A stretch of 64,000 bases of DNA from Doryteuthis pealeii (GCA_023376005.1 CM042145.1:62145497-62209496); one strand, 5' to 3'; shown: positions 32,610-44,574, counted from the first letter of the stretch. The notes: generated by a model from the sequence alone, not told the origin. Program-made: numbers and translations.

Positions 32610-33030
32610 CATCCATGTAGATGCACAAATAAAAGTAACTTTCCTATAGAATCCAATGATAAAAGAATACATCCCTCACAAACAAAAGGACGTTTCACTC
32701 TTTACCAAAGGAAAAAAAGAAAAAGATACTAAACAAAGTCATAGGATCTTTTTAAGCTTGTAATACAGAAGAAAAAATATTTGTCACTAAAAACATTTAA
32801 TAAGAAATTATAGAAAAATGTTAAACTTGTGGGTTGAATAAAATAAAGAGTGGGAGTTGGTTCACATAACAAAGCTATGAAAAAAAATAAACACATTTTA
32901 GTACACATGATGTTTTATGTACTAAATGACCTTTCACGCCTACAGTTAGATCTGGAATAACTCAAATATGTAAACAGAAATACATCTTCACAAAAACAAA
33001 ATTAATATTGAAATGTTAAATGTTATTTCT
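32607..33030. other. Unassigned AT-rich sequence
   Basis: Nothing recognised. Confidence 0.5.
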
Positions 33031-33350
33031 TTGATTTTTTTAGATGAGGCTTGATTATTTGGATTAGAAATGTGTGTGTGTGGATAACAATAAAGATGAG
33101 GACAATAATCCAAAGTTAATGTACTAATAATTATAGTATTAGTCTGTATTTTTAGATGAGGCATAATGTGAATAATTTTGATTTTTCAAACTGTTATCCT
33201 CATCTTTATTATGGTATAAACACAATGTTCAGGCCATTGTATCCTCAGGCCTTGTTCAATTGTTACCTGTTTACTTTAGATTAAACTCATCACACAATGA
33301 TTAAATGTACCACAATAAAGATGAGGACAACAGTCCGAAAAATCAAAATT
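33031..33350. mobile_element. PLE-K copies, one direct piece and one inverted pair
   Basis: 33031-33115 has AACAATAAAGATGAGGACAA. 33165-33350 has the left arm TATCCTCATCTTTATTATGG and the right arm CACAATAAAGATGAGGACAA with a degraded core (GTTCAGGCC). Both arms end in AAAATCAAAATTATT-type text. Confidence 0.55.
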
Positions 33351-33550
33351 ATTTTTCACTAATAACTATAGCTTTGGTTCTAAGCCCAAACTCTTAGCAG
33401 TAAAACTCTTGTAACCCAAACAGTAGAAAAAGAGCCATTACCGAAAGGTAAACTTTCCGTGGAAAGAAACAAAGAAAAGATGCAAGTTTGAGTTTTGCTT
33501 AAAGCTTATTTTTATTTCCAAACCATCAGGTTTACTAATAGTTTTAGATT

Positions 33551-33808
33551 GTTGGTTGATTGGATTTTACAGCATGTCAACACTTGTTGGGTTATTTTAT
33601 GCCGAAGACATTTTGTTTTACTCATTCTTGTTGGGTATTCAATTTTTTTCAAACATTTTTTAATACACATTTTTTTAATCTATTTAACCCATAGATGAGA
33701 CCCTAACATGTACTACCACACTGGGTCAGAGTAGACCAGGGAGTAATGGCGATAAAAAGGTACTCCACATTCCAGAATTTGGAACTTCACCACTAGATTC
33801 AGTTTAAA
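33551..33808 (-). mobile_element. F-element, truncated
   Basis: Shared tail, ACCCATAGATGAGACCCTAA, GGGTCAGAGTAGACCAGGGA; ends at CACCACTAGATTCAGTTTAA. Confidence 0.75.
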
Positions 33809-34188
33809 GTTTTAGAAATTGAAAATATGAGTAGCTGTGATAAAAAAAACAACTGAAATTAAGATTCAAGAAATACTAATAAAAAAATTAAAACTAATTT
33901 CACTCGATCTGGCAATATTGGGGTCTACCTATGTCCATTTTCTAGCGGGATAATTAAGAATTGTCATATACAAAATTCATCACTATTGTGATTACTGGGG
34001 TGTGGGAGCATCAACTTTGCAAATATACAACATTATACATCACTCAATCGGAAATTATAATCATGATGGGCATACAGAGTTTAAAAAACAAAAACACATG
34101 AACTTTGTTTTATTAGAGTTCATGTAGAGGCCAATGCCTCTTCCTGCCTGCTATGTAGAAGAGAATTGGTTTCTCTCTTTAAAAAAAA

Positions 34189-34192
<4 letters not shown>
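33809..34192. other. Unassigned sequence
   Basis: Nothing recognised. Confidence 0.5.

Positions 34193-34254
<62 letters not shown>
34193..34254. repeat. TA microsatellite
   Basis: About 26 units followed by TATGTATATATG. Confidence 0.9.
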
Positions 34255-34256
<2 letters not shown>

Positions 34257-34425
34257 GTTATTTCATTGATTCTGAATTTTTTATACATTTCATCCATTTC
34301 GGTGTTTCTGTGATTTTGAGTTTCTTGTAATTTTACATTTTTATCCTCCGTTTTAATGTCGTTTTTAGGAATTGTGGTTTTTGCTATGGATGGTATTAAT
34401 TGAAAAAATCCAGTCTCTCTCTATC

Positions 34426-34427
<2 letters not shown>

Positions 34428-34487
<60 letters not shown>

Positions 34488-34522
34488 TACATACACACAC
34501 ACACACACACCACACACACACA
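34428..34522. repeat. TA/CA compound microsatellite
   Basis: The open frame through it (IYIYIY then THTHTH) is an artefact. Confidence 0.9.
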
Positions 34523-34679
34523 CTTTCTTAATTAAGAGCTCTCCTGTGGTATTGATATCTAACTGTTAATTGGATGATTTGCACATAGCACATGTCCTGA
34601 TTCTCTCAATTATCTAATGTTCTATGTTTATTATTTTAGATTTGGTCAGATAAGGTCAGTTGCCCAGATTTATACATGA

Positions 34680-34800
34680 GTAGCAGGACCTGTGGATATA
34701 ACACAGTATGATAATTTAATTACAATATTTGATATGTTTACTTAAGAGATATTACCAAATAGTTCAATATGTAAAAAGCATGATAATCTTGATTTAACTC
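34680..34800 (-). mobile_element. HelA 3' end, variant terminus
   Basis: Terminus is CTAC on minus instead of CTAG; hairpin CTGTGGATATAACACAG has one mismatch. Confidence 0.7.
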
Positions 34801-34875
34801 AACCAAGCAATCAGAACAATCCACTCATGCATTTGGGTGATTCCATTCCCTGAGTCCTGATTGGTTGCTTGGTTA
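34801..34875. repeat. Hairpin element abutting HelA
   Basis: AACCAAGCAATCAGAAC at 34801 pairs with GTCCTGATTGGTTGCTTGGTT ending at 34875 (20-base arms, one or two mismatches). Confidence 0.75.
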
Positions 34876-36437
34876 GTATGAACCTCTGAGGCTCCATAAA
34901 TCCTGCCACTTTGCAGTGGTCTTTACAGCCTGTCAGAATCGTATTGAGTTATGACTGCTTGCTGTCTTGTCAATTCGAAGGTAATTGGACTTAGTATTCT
35001 ATACTCATGATAAAAAAACAAACAGCAAAAGAGATTAATCTGAATTAATCCACAGGAAAATGTATCCAAAATAAAAGAACCAAAAAGAAATCATGATTTA
35101 AGAATGCCATAGCAAAACAATATGGTGAGGAAGAAAAAAAAAAGAAGACAATTGCCAATTACTCTTTGAAGAACAAGATGTAGAGAAAAAAGCACCTGTT
35201 TGATCTTCTTTTATTCAAAAAATTATTTTCTTTTAAAAAAAGGTGCCAAAATCAACTGAGACGTTCAGAGAAAGTAAATAAAATTAAGCAAATATCCAAA
35301 TAGACCTTAATCAGAAAAAACAACTTCTAGAATCCGTCATGCAATTTTAGCCAAGACAAAATTGTTACTTCAATCATTTCTCACTTGGGTGGGGTTTATA
35401 TAAGTTAAATCTTCAAATTACATTTTCTTCAAGTGGGCGTGTTAATTATTTTAACAGATTGTTATAGAGAAAGTATTCTATGCCAAATAAAGATCAAAGC
35501 ATTTCTTGTTTTTACCAATTTCCTAAGCCTCAGCACAAAAATACTGGTTGTCATTTACTAAGCCAAGTTTAGTTTAACACAGGTCCGGAAGTATAGGGCA
35601 CTCAGTAAGAATCTAACTCCCTAATAATAGTTGGTTAGCCCAGTATGCCAACCATTATACCACACAGGTTTATTGCCCAGTACCTGAGCCAAAGGGATTC
35701 ACAAAGTTTTTGCACTGGCCATTGCATGAGCTTTGGCTTGTGCGTTGTTTCCTATGTTAAAAAGACCTTGTGTTAATCCGGCTTGGTGGGAGGTCAGAAA
35801 AATACTTAACATGTATCAGGTACTGTAGTTTTTGTAAACCAAGGAGTAGGGAAGCTCTAGAACTCATTTTACAAACAAAAATAGATTACAAAATGTCGCA
35901 ATTTTTTGCACACACACTCACCCAAATTTGGAGAACTAAAAATTGACGTAACTGCCAATTTTTGGAATTAGAAGCTCAAATTTTGGGGATTGTCTAATGG
36001 GTGACAATTTTTCTTTTTCCTGGATGATTTGACATGAAATTGCCCTCTTACTAAATAGTTACCCACTGGATTACTGAAGAGGCTCATCATTGCTTAACTT
36101 GAGGAACTGGTGCTTTAAGTAAGACTTGACCATAAATCACACAGAAATATTGGTTGGTCAACTAGTTTCTCTGTTAAGTCATGTGTCACTATTAATCTGT
36201 TACTAGTTCAACATGTCAATCACTTAATAAGATTAAAAGATTTGAGTCCAGTTAGATACAACTTAATCCATTATATCCAAGGAGGAGAAACTCCATCTTA
36301 AACAGAACTTTTGTGTACCATTGTAATAATCTACATAAGACATCCAAATATGACACATTTTAATAAGATTCTTAGTATTAAGAATATTATAATTTAAAGA
36401 ATAATACAATTTCTAATAAAAATTACAACAGAAATCG
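34876..36437. other. Longest stretch without recognised repeats
   Basis: About 1.5 kb of moderately AT-rich sequence. Near 35640-35660 CAACCATTATACCACAC resembles a reversed SINE-D head. No coding frame above noise; it may be unique intergenic or intronic DNA. Confidence 0.45.
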
Positions 36438-36916
36438 CTTTATTAATACTCGTGTTCCTTAATTGTACAACAGTTACCATCTTGCAACACCCCCAGCTTA
36501 AAAACGAGACTGTCCAAATTATCCAAGATGAAATGCAAAAATATAAATCCTAATTATCTGGTGTTGCTTATCTGCTAAATTCTTATTTCTTATGAGTGTT
36601 GTCACTTCAGATAAATAATGGACCATTCCATTTTATTATAAAGAAAAAAAGGGAAGAAAAAGGAAATGCAACACAGAAAAAATATAATAGAAAGAAAGAA
36701 TGAAAGAGAGGTGAGCATGCAGAAGCAGTAACGCTAATCTATTTCAATCAAACATGAAGAAAAGAAGGATGGAAAGAAAAAAAAAAGTGAGAGAGGATTA
36801 AATCAAGATTATTATACTTTTACATATTGAACTATTTGCAATAACTCTTAAGTAAACATATCAAACATTGTAATAATTAAATTATCATACTGTGGTATAT
36901 CCACAGGTCCCACTTG
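36438..36916 (+). mobile_element. HelA Helitron, near full length
   Basis: Starts TTATTAATACTCGTGTTCC; perfect hairpin CTGTGGTATATCCACAG at 36890-36906; ends GGTCCCACTTG followed by T. The terminal CTAG has mutated to CTTG. Confidence 0.8.
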
Positions 36917-36999
36917 TTACAATTAAAATCTGAAATTAATTATAATGACTGACACTGCTTCATCAGAAAACTAAATAAAATATATTCAATTTTTAATTT

Positions 37000-37186
37000 T
37001 TATAAATCTTTGTATTTTTTTGGTAAAATAAAATTTTTAAAAAAGTCGAATAAGTCATTCAACTTTTGAGAAACAAAAATGCAATGTCCATTAATGATCC
37101 AACCATTTCCAAAATTTACTCTCAATTCTTCACTTTGAAAAAGCAGACGAGTTGTTCCATACAAACAACATGCATACATTCCTTTC
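37000..37186 (-). CDS. Possible terminal coding exon, unidentified
   Basis: A minus-strand open frame of 99 codons (37299 to 37000) has a compositionally ordinary second half: KGMYACCLYGTTRLLFQSEE, LRVNFGNGWIINGHCIFVSQ, then KLNDLFDFFKNF to a stop. A long pyrimidine-rich run followed by AATCAAAG (about 37240-37187) would make a good splice acceptor just before KGMYACC. The segment is less AT-rich than its surroundings and no repeat family covers it. The ...LYG...LRVNFG pattern faintly recalls SPRY domains, but that is a guess. No donor site is needed if it is a last exon. It could also be chance. Confidence 0.25.
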
Positions 37187-37577
37187 CTTTGATTAAAGAC
37201 AAAAACATTCAAATTAAAAGAATAAAATAAAATTAAAATAACAGAACTGGAATCAAGTTCTAATGGGTAATAACTTGTTTTCATTAGTTGGAATTCCATC
37301 TTTATTTATCTATTTCACATGAAAATATGAGAAATGAGGAAGAAAAAGCCTCTTGCATGAACATAAAATATCCAATTCATAATATTGATTATATCATTTG
37401 AAACATTTTATGAAGTTCTAAATACCAAGTTTTATTGACCATTACAAACAAGCAAACAAATATATATTTCTTTAGAAAATTTCATCTGTTTGTGTGGCTT
37501 CATAGTTTTCTTGATAGCACAACGTGGGAGGAAACGAATCACTCACTGCTGTGCATCATTTATGATAGGAAAGTCCA

Positions 37578-37612
<35 letters not shown>
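37187..37612. other. Unassigned; TA repeat at 37580-37611
   Basis: The N-terminal half of the minus-strand frame lies here and looks like a pyrimidine tract, not protein. Confidence 0.45.
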
Positions 37613-37930
37613 TTGGTTGATTGTGCTGGCTCCGTCTATAGAATTTGCTGAGTCCGTCATGAAGGCCGATCATGCCTGCTGATCTAAGACGAGCAAATGG
37701 GTGATCTCCAGCCAGTCACAGTTGCAGCCACACAATCTGTGGACACGAGAGAAGATATTTCATTCAAGAATAGCCCTCACTATCATTGACCAGGTTTTTT
37801 TCTTGACCACCACAACACTTCTTCCAGTCAGGAGGGTGGTGTGGGGAAATTTTCCTGACGGATGTATTCTCCAGATTGACGCCAAAGTGCATGACCAAGC
37901 CAGTGCAGATGCCTTGTGACCACGGCTTGC
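37613..37930 (-). pseudogene. LINE C-terminal relic (I-element type)
   Basis: Minus strand encodes, across frames, CCGGQ and WSMIVRAIL segments, then CNCDWLEITHLL and SAFMTDSANSIDGAS. The last part matches 1760-1960 (DWLEITYLLASDRQAW). It fits the segment after the RT domain in non-LTR retrotransposons. Stops and frameshifts are present. The plus-strand frame at 37701-37919 is a shadow. Confidence 0.5.
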
Positions 37931-38050
37931 TGAATCAAGTTATTTTATATTGAAGATACATGGTGTTTGATAGGAAATGATACTACCAGACCCGAAGAAT
38001 GCTGTGTAGATATATATAGTTAAAGAAATAATTTCTTTGACTAATACAAT

Positions 38051-38298
38051 AAAGGTAAAGTTGACGTGGTGGCCTAATGTCGGTATCAGCCAGACAGTGA
38101 GGAAGTCTATCCCCTTTTCACTAGCACTAGACCAAGGAGATTGTTTTGACATCTAAGGTAGAGCGCTACACCTACCATCAGCTCCTCACTTTAACACTCA
38201 GATCCCTGTGCTACTCATATGACAAGTTGGCAAGGACCGGTATCAAACTAGGAACCTTGCGATTCCTAGGCAAGTGCTCTATTGACTGAGTAGGTTGA

Positions 38299-38300
<2 letters not shown>
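38051..38300 (-). mobile_element. SINE-E, complete
   Basis: Minus strand head AGTCAACCTACTCAGTCAAT-AGAG and B box in TTCCTAGTTTGATACCGG; body and 3' end as in 21892-22147, ending GTCAACTTTACCTTTA. The TA tract at 38301 touches its head. Confidence 0.85.

Positions 38301-38336
<36 letters not shown>
38301..38336. repeat. TA microsatellite
   Basis: About 17 units. Confidence 0.9.
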
Positions 38337-38339
<3 letters not shown>

Positions 38340-39111
38340 TGCTGATGGGTACACGTCCTGCATCCTTGACACACAAAGATCTAAAAGGATACAGTAAAAT
38401 CATATCAATGTGTCCCAGTGTTTTTCTTTTTTCTTCCTTCACCATTTCAAGCTAACTGTAAATACATTTCAATAGTTTCTTAGAAATGAATTACATAGGA
38501 TAAGTTGCAAGGTAGGAGTTAGATGGCTTTAATTGTTTCCCCAGATCATAGATAAAAACCCTACAATCTATTAAGAAACTTTAGTTGGGACCCATTAATT
38601 TTCCCCGGGGACTCATTCAAAGCAAATATGTGCATCCCAGGAGGCACTAAATCAAAAAGCTATCAGCATCATTGTATATATATATGTTTCACCATTCATT
38701 GATATATATTATATATCAATGAATAGTGAATTTTATATGGTGGCAAAAAGTAAATAAAAAAAGAAATCCTCTTGACGAAGAAAAAAGATTATTAAAATAG
38801 AAATAAAAGCAAAATCAATCAGTCGACAATTTCAGCTGAACTGTAATTTCTATTTCCCATCTGAAACATAAAATATGTAATAATTCATGGTTCTCCACCC
38901 TGATACACACTGTGCATGGATGCCACCCTTGGGTGTGTGTGTTCTTTTTTGTTTTGTTCTTTTTTATATTATAGACATTGTTGCACTGTATTATTATTAC
39001 TTTGAACTCTGCATCACTATTAATACAAAGTAAATAATGGGGGAAAGTAAATTATTAACAGATTAACACTATTCAGTCAGATTTCATTTATTATAGTTCA
39101 GACAAAATGAG
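38337..39111. other. Unassigned; small hairpin
   Basis: TTCACCATTCATTGATATAT pairs with ATATATCAATGAATAGTGAA at about 38687-38731. Nothing else recognised. Confidence 0.5.
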
Positions 39112-39470
39112 TAGAGAGATAAAGAGAGAGAGAGAGAGAGATAAAGAGAGAGAGAGAGATAAAGAGATAAAGAGAGAGAGATAAAGAGAGAGAGATAAAG
39201 AGAGAGAGAGAGAGAGAGAGAGATAAAGAGAGAGAGAGAGAGATAAAGAGAGAGAGAGAGATAAAGAGAGAGAGAGAGAGAGAGAGAGAGATAAAGAGAG
39301 AGAGAGATAAAGAGATTTTTTTTTAAAAAGACAGAAAGAGAGATTGAAAATGAGAGAGGTAGAGATTGGCAAAGAGAAAGAGAGTCAGGGAGATTGAAAA
39401 TGAGCGAAAGAGAGAGAGATTGGTAGAGAGAGAAAGATTGGTAGATTGAGTGTGAGAGAGAGAGAGAGAG
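39112..39470. repeat. GA satellite interspersed with AAAG
   Basis: GA units are broken at irregular spacing by GATAAAGAG, about 10 times up to 39316; a second, looser GA-rich part (GAGATTGAAAATGAG, GAGATTGGTAGAG) runs to 39470. Two minus-strand serine/leucine frames are artefacts. Confidence 0.9.
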
Positions 39471-39766
39471 AATGTGCATATAATGACTAAGGAGTGATTT
39501 TTGTTTCGTTTTTGCTAAAAAAAAATAAAAATCTCGCTTCAATACTTATAAACATTACATTTCTGCTTCAATGCCTTTAACAACATTGTGAACATTTCTT
39601 CTTTGCACAACAAATATTGTAAATTTTGTTGGACTTTAAAAAAAGTAAAAGAATAAAGAAAGAGAAAAGTTTATTTTTTCTTTTCTTTTAAAACCTGGGA
39701 AACAACCTTCCATATGCTAAGAAGAAAAATAAGATGAAACAGAAAAAATTGGTTAGGATTATTTTA

Positions 39767-39966
39767 GGGCCGTGTAAACTTGGTAGTGTCAGAGCCATGA
39801 CGTCAGGAACTTTAAATTCCTGATAGGGTCACCCAGTGGTAAAAGAGGCTCTGGCAGAAAATCCAAAGGGTGTCTCCATCATCAGGAATCAATGGCTTTT
39901 GGCATACTTGTCACTGTGATAAATCTGCAACAAACAAGGGCATCTCCTTACCCTGACCGGGATATT
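39767..39966 (+). mobile_element. G-element, 5' part
   Basis: GGCCGTGTAAACTTGGTAGT through CCCTGACCGGGATATT; continues at 40701 after an insertion. Confidence 0.7.
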
Positions 39967-40700
39967 TCATGACCGTTCCAAACAAAAATTATCAACCGTC
40001 CCAAATGGGGTTTGGACCGTCCCTAAACCAAAATATTTTTGTTTAATTCATTAGCATCATCTATACTTGTCAGTCATCAGTAGCATAATAACATGTAATA
40101 AAACTTTAAGAAAAGCTGAAGCAGTGATAATTCTGGATATTTGGACAAAAAAATCCATTTCCTAATGACTAGGGAATGGATTTTTTGTCCAAATATAAAT
40201 CATTTTATTCAAATCTGCTAGCATTTAATACAAACAATTATAACTAATTTTGACGCCTCTTAAAATGCATTCTGGTAAAAGAAGAAAACTTGTTCAAGTC
40301 AAGATGCAAACCTGTCCAATAAAAACGTAAATAAATAGATCACAGTTGAAAAAAAGGTTACTAACTAGACAGAAACATTTATTTATAATCAAGAATAATG
40401 AAATAAAAATTTTATAGACTAAAATTTATTCTATTTCCATCTTTATGCAGACATTTTCCAATCATAAAAATATATACTGTGTGACTGTGTCTATTTCTTC
40501 AGTGTTGTTGCCATTAGTAATTTTAAGTCTAGAACTAGACCGTTTTTTGAGGTCAGCATTCGGGCAATCACTGGACGGCCAATATTGGAATGTAGTACTA
40601 ACTTTTATGAAAAATTTTTACCGTCCCCGGCAAACTGTCCCAGATGACGTATTGATCGTCCCGGATGTAATTTTTATTGACGGCGTTAATGTCGAGCCCT
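39967..40700 (-). mobile_element. Putative DNA transposon relic inside G-element
   Basis: It splits the G-element cleanly. The right end on minus reads CCAGGGCTCGACATTAACG, which resembles hAT-type terminal repeats. Both edges carry GTCCC/CCGGGACG-type repeats (GACCGTTCC, ACCGTCCC at left; CTGTCCC, CGTCCCGG at right). No transposase frame recognised. Frame 40445-40753 crosses its right border and is not trusted. Confidence 0.5.
40138..40196. repeat. Hairpin inside the insertion
   Basis: ATATTTGGACAAAAAAATCC and GGATTTTTTGTCCAAATAT flank a 9-base loop; arms are about 25 bases. Confidence 0.75.
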
Positions 40701-40815
40701 GGTTTGGGGGACGGCCTGTCAATTTCTTATTCCTTTGTTACTCCTTCCGTTAATTCACCACAGGTGAATTCATTGAATGAAGCCAACGCAACTGACCCGT
40801 CACAGAAACAGAAGA
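40701..40815 (+). mobile_element. G-element, 3' part
   Basis: TTTGGGGGACGGCCTGTCAA, TTCACCACAGGTGAATTC and GCAACTGACCCGTCACAG complete the copy begun at 39767. Confidence 0.7.
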
Positions 40816-40999
40816 GTGAGGACAAAAGAAAGAATTGGATTCCTATCTTTAAATAGAGTTAAATGATTAACAAAATGGTCCAAGTTAAAAATGTCTGTTT
40901 TGGCCCACAAAATATAATTAAATTAAATGTTTGTAAGTGAATAAAAGTTTTTTTTTTTGTTTTTTTTTAAAGAAAAATGAAACCCTTTTCTTTTTTTTT

Positions 41000-41395
41000 T
41001 ATGGCATATCAATCACGGTGGGTCATTTAATGCTGGCAAAGTCTCGAAAGATTTGTAGCAATAGCTTGGAAGAAAATTTTTAAAACTCAATTCAATTTTC
41101 TATTTAACCCATAGATGGGACCCTAACAGGTACTACCACTCCAGGTCAAAGTGGACCAGGGAGCAATGGTGATAAAGGGGTGCTCCACATTCCCCAGACA
41201 TCCAGAAATGGAACCTCACCATCAGTTAGAGTTTAACGTCATACCCAGGACAATAAGACCCTCCGCCACCGCCTTCTAGCACATATATGATAAAAAGGGT
41301 TGGGGCTTGCCATAAGGGTAATAGGGTCGGGACAATCATGTAGGTGCTAGGGCTTGACATGGCCAGCCGATTCACCACTCGTCTAGCCTAAGTGG
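41000..41395 (-). mobile_element. F-element copy
   Basis: ATGGCATATCAATCACGGTG tail variant, ATAGATGGGACCCTAACAGG, ATGATAAAAAGGGTTGGGG, ending GTCTAGCCTAAG. Confidence 0.75.
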
Positions 41396-41765
41396 AATGT
41401 TGCATGTACCATTGTCTTTGGCATTATAAGTGAAAACATGTTGACATTTATGAAGATGACATTTATTGTTGTTAAGTAGGCAACAAGGTTGTTTGACTAT
41501 CACTAAAGACAATTGAAATCAATACAATCAGCTCTTGGGCTGGCAACATACATAGAATGGCAGAATCTTTTTATCTTATATTTTGTCTATAAGTACACAC
41601 ACCGAAATATAGGTAAAGAGTTATCTATTTTTGCAAGGTAACATAAAACAAAAAGCTAAAGACAAGTGTGAATACCAACAAATTACCATTTTGGGATTTA
41701 ACATTTTTAATATTTAAAACGTGGTACAAATGCACAAGATTTGATTTGATTTGATTTGATCTGTT

Positions 41766-41815
41766 CTTGTTTTACGGCATATCAACCTCAATGGGTCATT
41801 TAATGCCAACTACGT
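41766..41815 (-). mobile_element. F-element tail scrap
   Basis: TTGTTTTACGGCATATCAAC ... GGGTCATTTAATGCC only. A TTTGA pentamer repeat lies just before it (41738-41760). Confidence 0.65.
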
Positions 41816-41970
41816 TTTTGAAATGAATTGGTGATAATGTTTAATTTTCTAAAGGTTTTTTTTGTTTTTTGTTTTTTGACATTTTTTTTTTGTGAATGAA
41901 ACTTTTAGATGTTTTTGTTAACATATATTTTGTGTTTTCACTTTTTTTGGAAGATTTTTAGATTTTGTTG

Positions 41971-42184
41971 TAATGTGTGCTTCTAATGCACAAGAGATAA
42001 TATCATTAGAATCGCATTTTACGTATAAATAGCATTAGATGTTGGAAACTCCCAAAGGAGCTTAATCCTAACACTAGCCCTAACATTAGCATCACAAAGG
42101 CTTCGGGTATTTCAGTGAAATGTAATGAAATGCGTTTTATACGTAATCTAATGATATTATCTCTTGCGCGCTAATGTGCATTAA
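41971..42184. mobile_element. MITE with ~55-base inverted ends
   Basis: TAATGTGTGCTTCTAATGCA ... AGATAATATCATTAG at left mirrors CTAATGATATTATCT ... GCGCTAATGTGCATTA at right. Spacer contains CCCTAACATTAGC. No coding frame. Confidence 0.75.
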
Positions 42185-42249
42185 TACTGAAAAAGTAGCT
42201 TATTTAAAACACAGTGCTACCTTGACTTAAAAATGATGTACAGCACAAA

Positions 42250-42504
42250 TGTAAGGGTCATCATAATAGGAAGTGGACCCAGCAACACGAGTTCAAATTC
42301 TGGATGGGGCTGGTAGGATAGAGTTAATTCCTTTGGTAAAGTTATACATCTATTATCTCTCCAGCTATGGATAAATAGGACAGACTGGGCTCTTTAATCT
42401 TAGTATATCAATCAGTTGAGGAAAAGGATAACTCTAAATTCAAATCTGATAAACTCTGCTTAAAAATTGACCCTGTGTCACACCCTCCTCGGGTTGGTAA
42501 ATAG
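42250..42504 (+). mobile_element. SINE-D, head eroded
   Basis: CGAGTTCAAATTCTGG (B box) then CTCTCCAGCTATGGATAAAT and CCTCCTCGGGTTGGTAAATA. Confidence 0.75.
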
Positions 42505-42616
42505 ATACAGCACAAATGCAGACCCCCACAACATTTCATTCAGTTACAAACTGGACTGAAAAATGCTTTATTCTGTAAGATTATTTCATTACAGCGATAC
42601 ACTAAAAATACTCTTA

Positions 42617-43061
42617 CTTAGGCTAGACTGGTGGTTAGAGAGGCCTCCTCCAATCAATTGGCTGGTCACGTCAAGCTGTGGGACCTATATGATTGTCCCA
42701 ACCCTATTGCCCTTATGATAAGCCCCAACCCTTTTTATCATATGTGCTAGAAGGCAGTGACTGAGGGTCTTCATGTCCTGGGTATGCCGTTAAAATCTAT
42801 CAAATGGTGAAGTTCCATTTCTGGAGCTCTGGGGAATATGTAGTACCCCTTCATCATCATTACTCCCAGGTCGACTGACCTGGAGTGGTTGTAAGTTAGG
42901 GTCCCATCTACGGATTAAGTAGAAAAAAAAATGTGTTTTAAAAAAATTCAGTTTTTCAAAAAAAATTTGAGTACCCATCAAGAATGAATAAAAACAAAAT
43001 GTCTTCGGCATATAATAACCCAACAAGGGTTGAAATGACTTAAAACCCCAGCCAACCAACT
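42617..43061 (+). mobile_element. F-element copy
   Basis: Opposite orientation to most copies: TTAGGCTAGACTGGTGGTTA first and the shared tail GGGTTGAAATGACTTAAAAC-CCCAGCC last. Confidence 0.75.
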
Positions 43062-43413
43062 AAAAATGTTCTATGATATGCTGTTTTTGTTGGGTTACAG
43101 TTATGTATAGATAGATAGATAGATAAATTTTAGCAATATATAGATACTCTTTTAATACAGTGTATTTTTTGTATATTAGATATACTTGAGGATATAAAGA
43201 TTTAAGAGTAGAAGATGCTAGACATATTTGTGGTTTTTACTTAATTTCTTCTTTTTTTTCCTTGACCCCCCCCCCATTTCACTTTCATAAGAGTTCTGCA
43301 CTCTCAAACCACTACAAATCTGAAGAACCAACTCTCCACTTGTATTATTTTAACACATTGTTAGAGAAACTATTCAAATAATAGTCTATACATTGACTAA
43401 ACATCACAATACA

Positions 43414-43417
<4 letters not shown>

Positions 43418-43482
<65 letters not shown>

Positions 43483-43487
43483 TACAC
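43418..43487. repeat. TA microsatellite
   Basis: About 30 units. Confidence 0.9.
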
Positions 43488-43910
43488 ACATTGTGAAAAG
43501 AAGCAGCTCTTTCATAAACTATAAAGCATATTGCATTATTAGAGGGGGGGGGAGACTGAAAGGAATTAAGAACCTTGAAGATATCATCATCATCATCAAA
43601 CTGACACAAAAGTCTATGCAGCTCGTTTCTTCTTCCTCTAAGAGATCAAAATGCTTTCACATTTTACAGTACTTTTTGTCATCAATAAGTTCTCGACTTG
43701 CCACAGAGAGCAAACTTGTTTTCCCCCTCCCCTACACACACTCCCAGACAAAGAAAAAACCCTGCCGGATATGGTAACCCCAAGGAATCTGATCATTAGT
43801 AAAGGCTGAATTGATCTGTCTGCACCAGTTCATTGATTTACAACGTTCCTCTCTCTCCCCTCTTTCTCTACCCCTCTCCACGCTATTCTAACAGCTATTG
43901 AACGAGTGGG

Positions 43911-43947
<37 letters not shown>

Positions 43948-44462
43948 ATGTTTTCAAGATTTTCAAGATCAGATTATGGCCATTTATTGATCTGGTTCTC
44001 TCATCTTTGTGCCGTTATTTCAAATTTCACTTCACATCATCATTTCAACATATCTTCTCAGCAGACCATTATTAAAAAAAAAAAAAAGACACATCTGACG
44101 CAGGTTGATATTTACAATAGAGATTTACATCACTAATTATTGACTCAAAATCGTGTTTGTTTTCACTAGCAGAGGTTGTTCATGGGCATCAATAAAAAAA
44201 ATAAAAATAAAAACATACAGGTCAGTTTTACATAAACAGAAATGAAATCTGAGTGTGTTGGCACATGAGCTGGTAAATAAATAAATCTATCTATACACAT
44301 ATATAAAGGTTGGTTTATTTCTTATTTCTAACCTGGTGGTGTTAAAAGTTCCTCCACACTTACAGACTTTGCTCAATCCAAAAAAGAGATAATCCCTATC
44401 TGTGGATAATGGTTTTATAACAAAGGCAACATACAGTTAAAATTTTAATTTTCTATCATCAG
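43488..44462. other. Unassigned; AAT repeat
   Basis: AAT tract at 43914-43944, ATC tract near 43585. 43600-43900 is less AT-biased and pyrimidine-rich. Frame 43493-43777 shows no recognised domain. Confidence 0.5.
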
Positions 44463-44520
44463 GTCATGCTGGCAGCACAGATATCTATGACAGTCTCTCA
44501 ACACCCGTCCCTATTGTTTA
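44463..44520 (-). mobile_element. LINE 3' terminus fragment
   Basis: Minus strand AATAGGGACGGGTGTTGAGA then GCTGCCAGCATGACCTGATG matches 19770-19865. Confidence 0.5.
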
Positions 44521-44574
44521 TTGCCGGGGGGGGGGGTGCATCCTAAGAAAGAACAATATTTGTTATTTTGTATT

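Noticed and set aside
39112..39316. CRISPR-like array of repeats
   Set aside because: Irregular GA/AAAG microsatellite in a eukaryotic context, with no unique spacers.
39084..39542. 152-codon serine/leucine-rich frame on minus
   Set aside because: A pure product of the GA satellite.
43493..43777. 94-codon frame on plus
   Set aside because: Driven by an ATC tract and pyrimidine-rich DNA; no domain.
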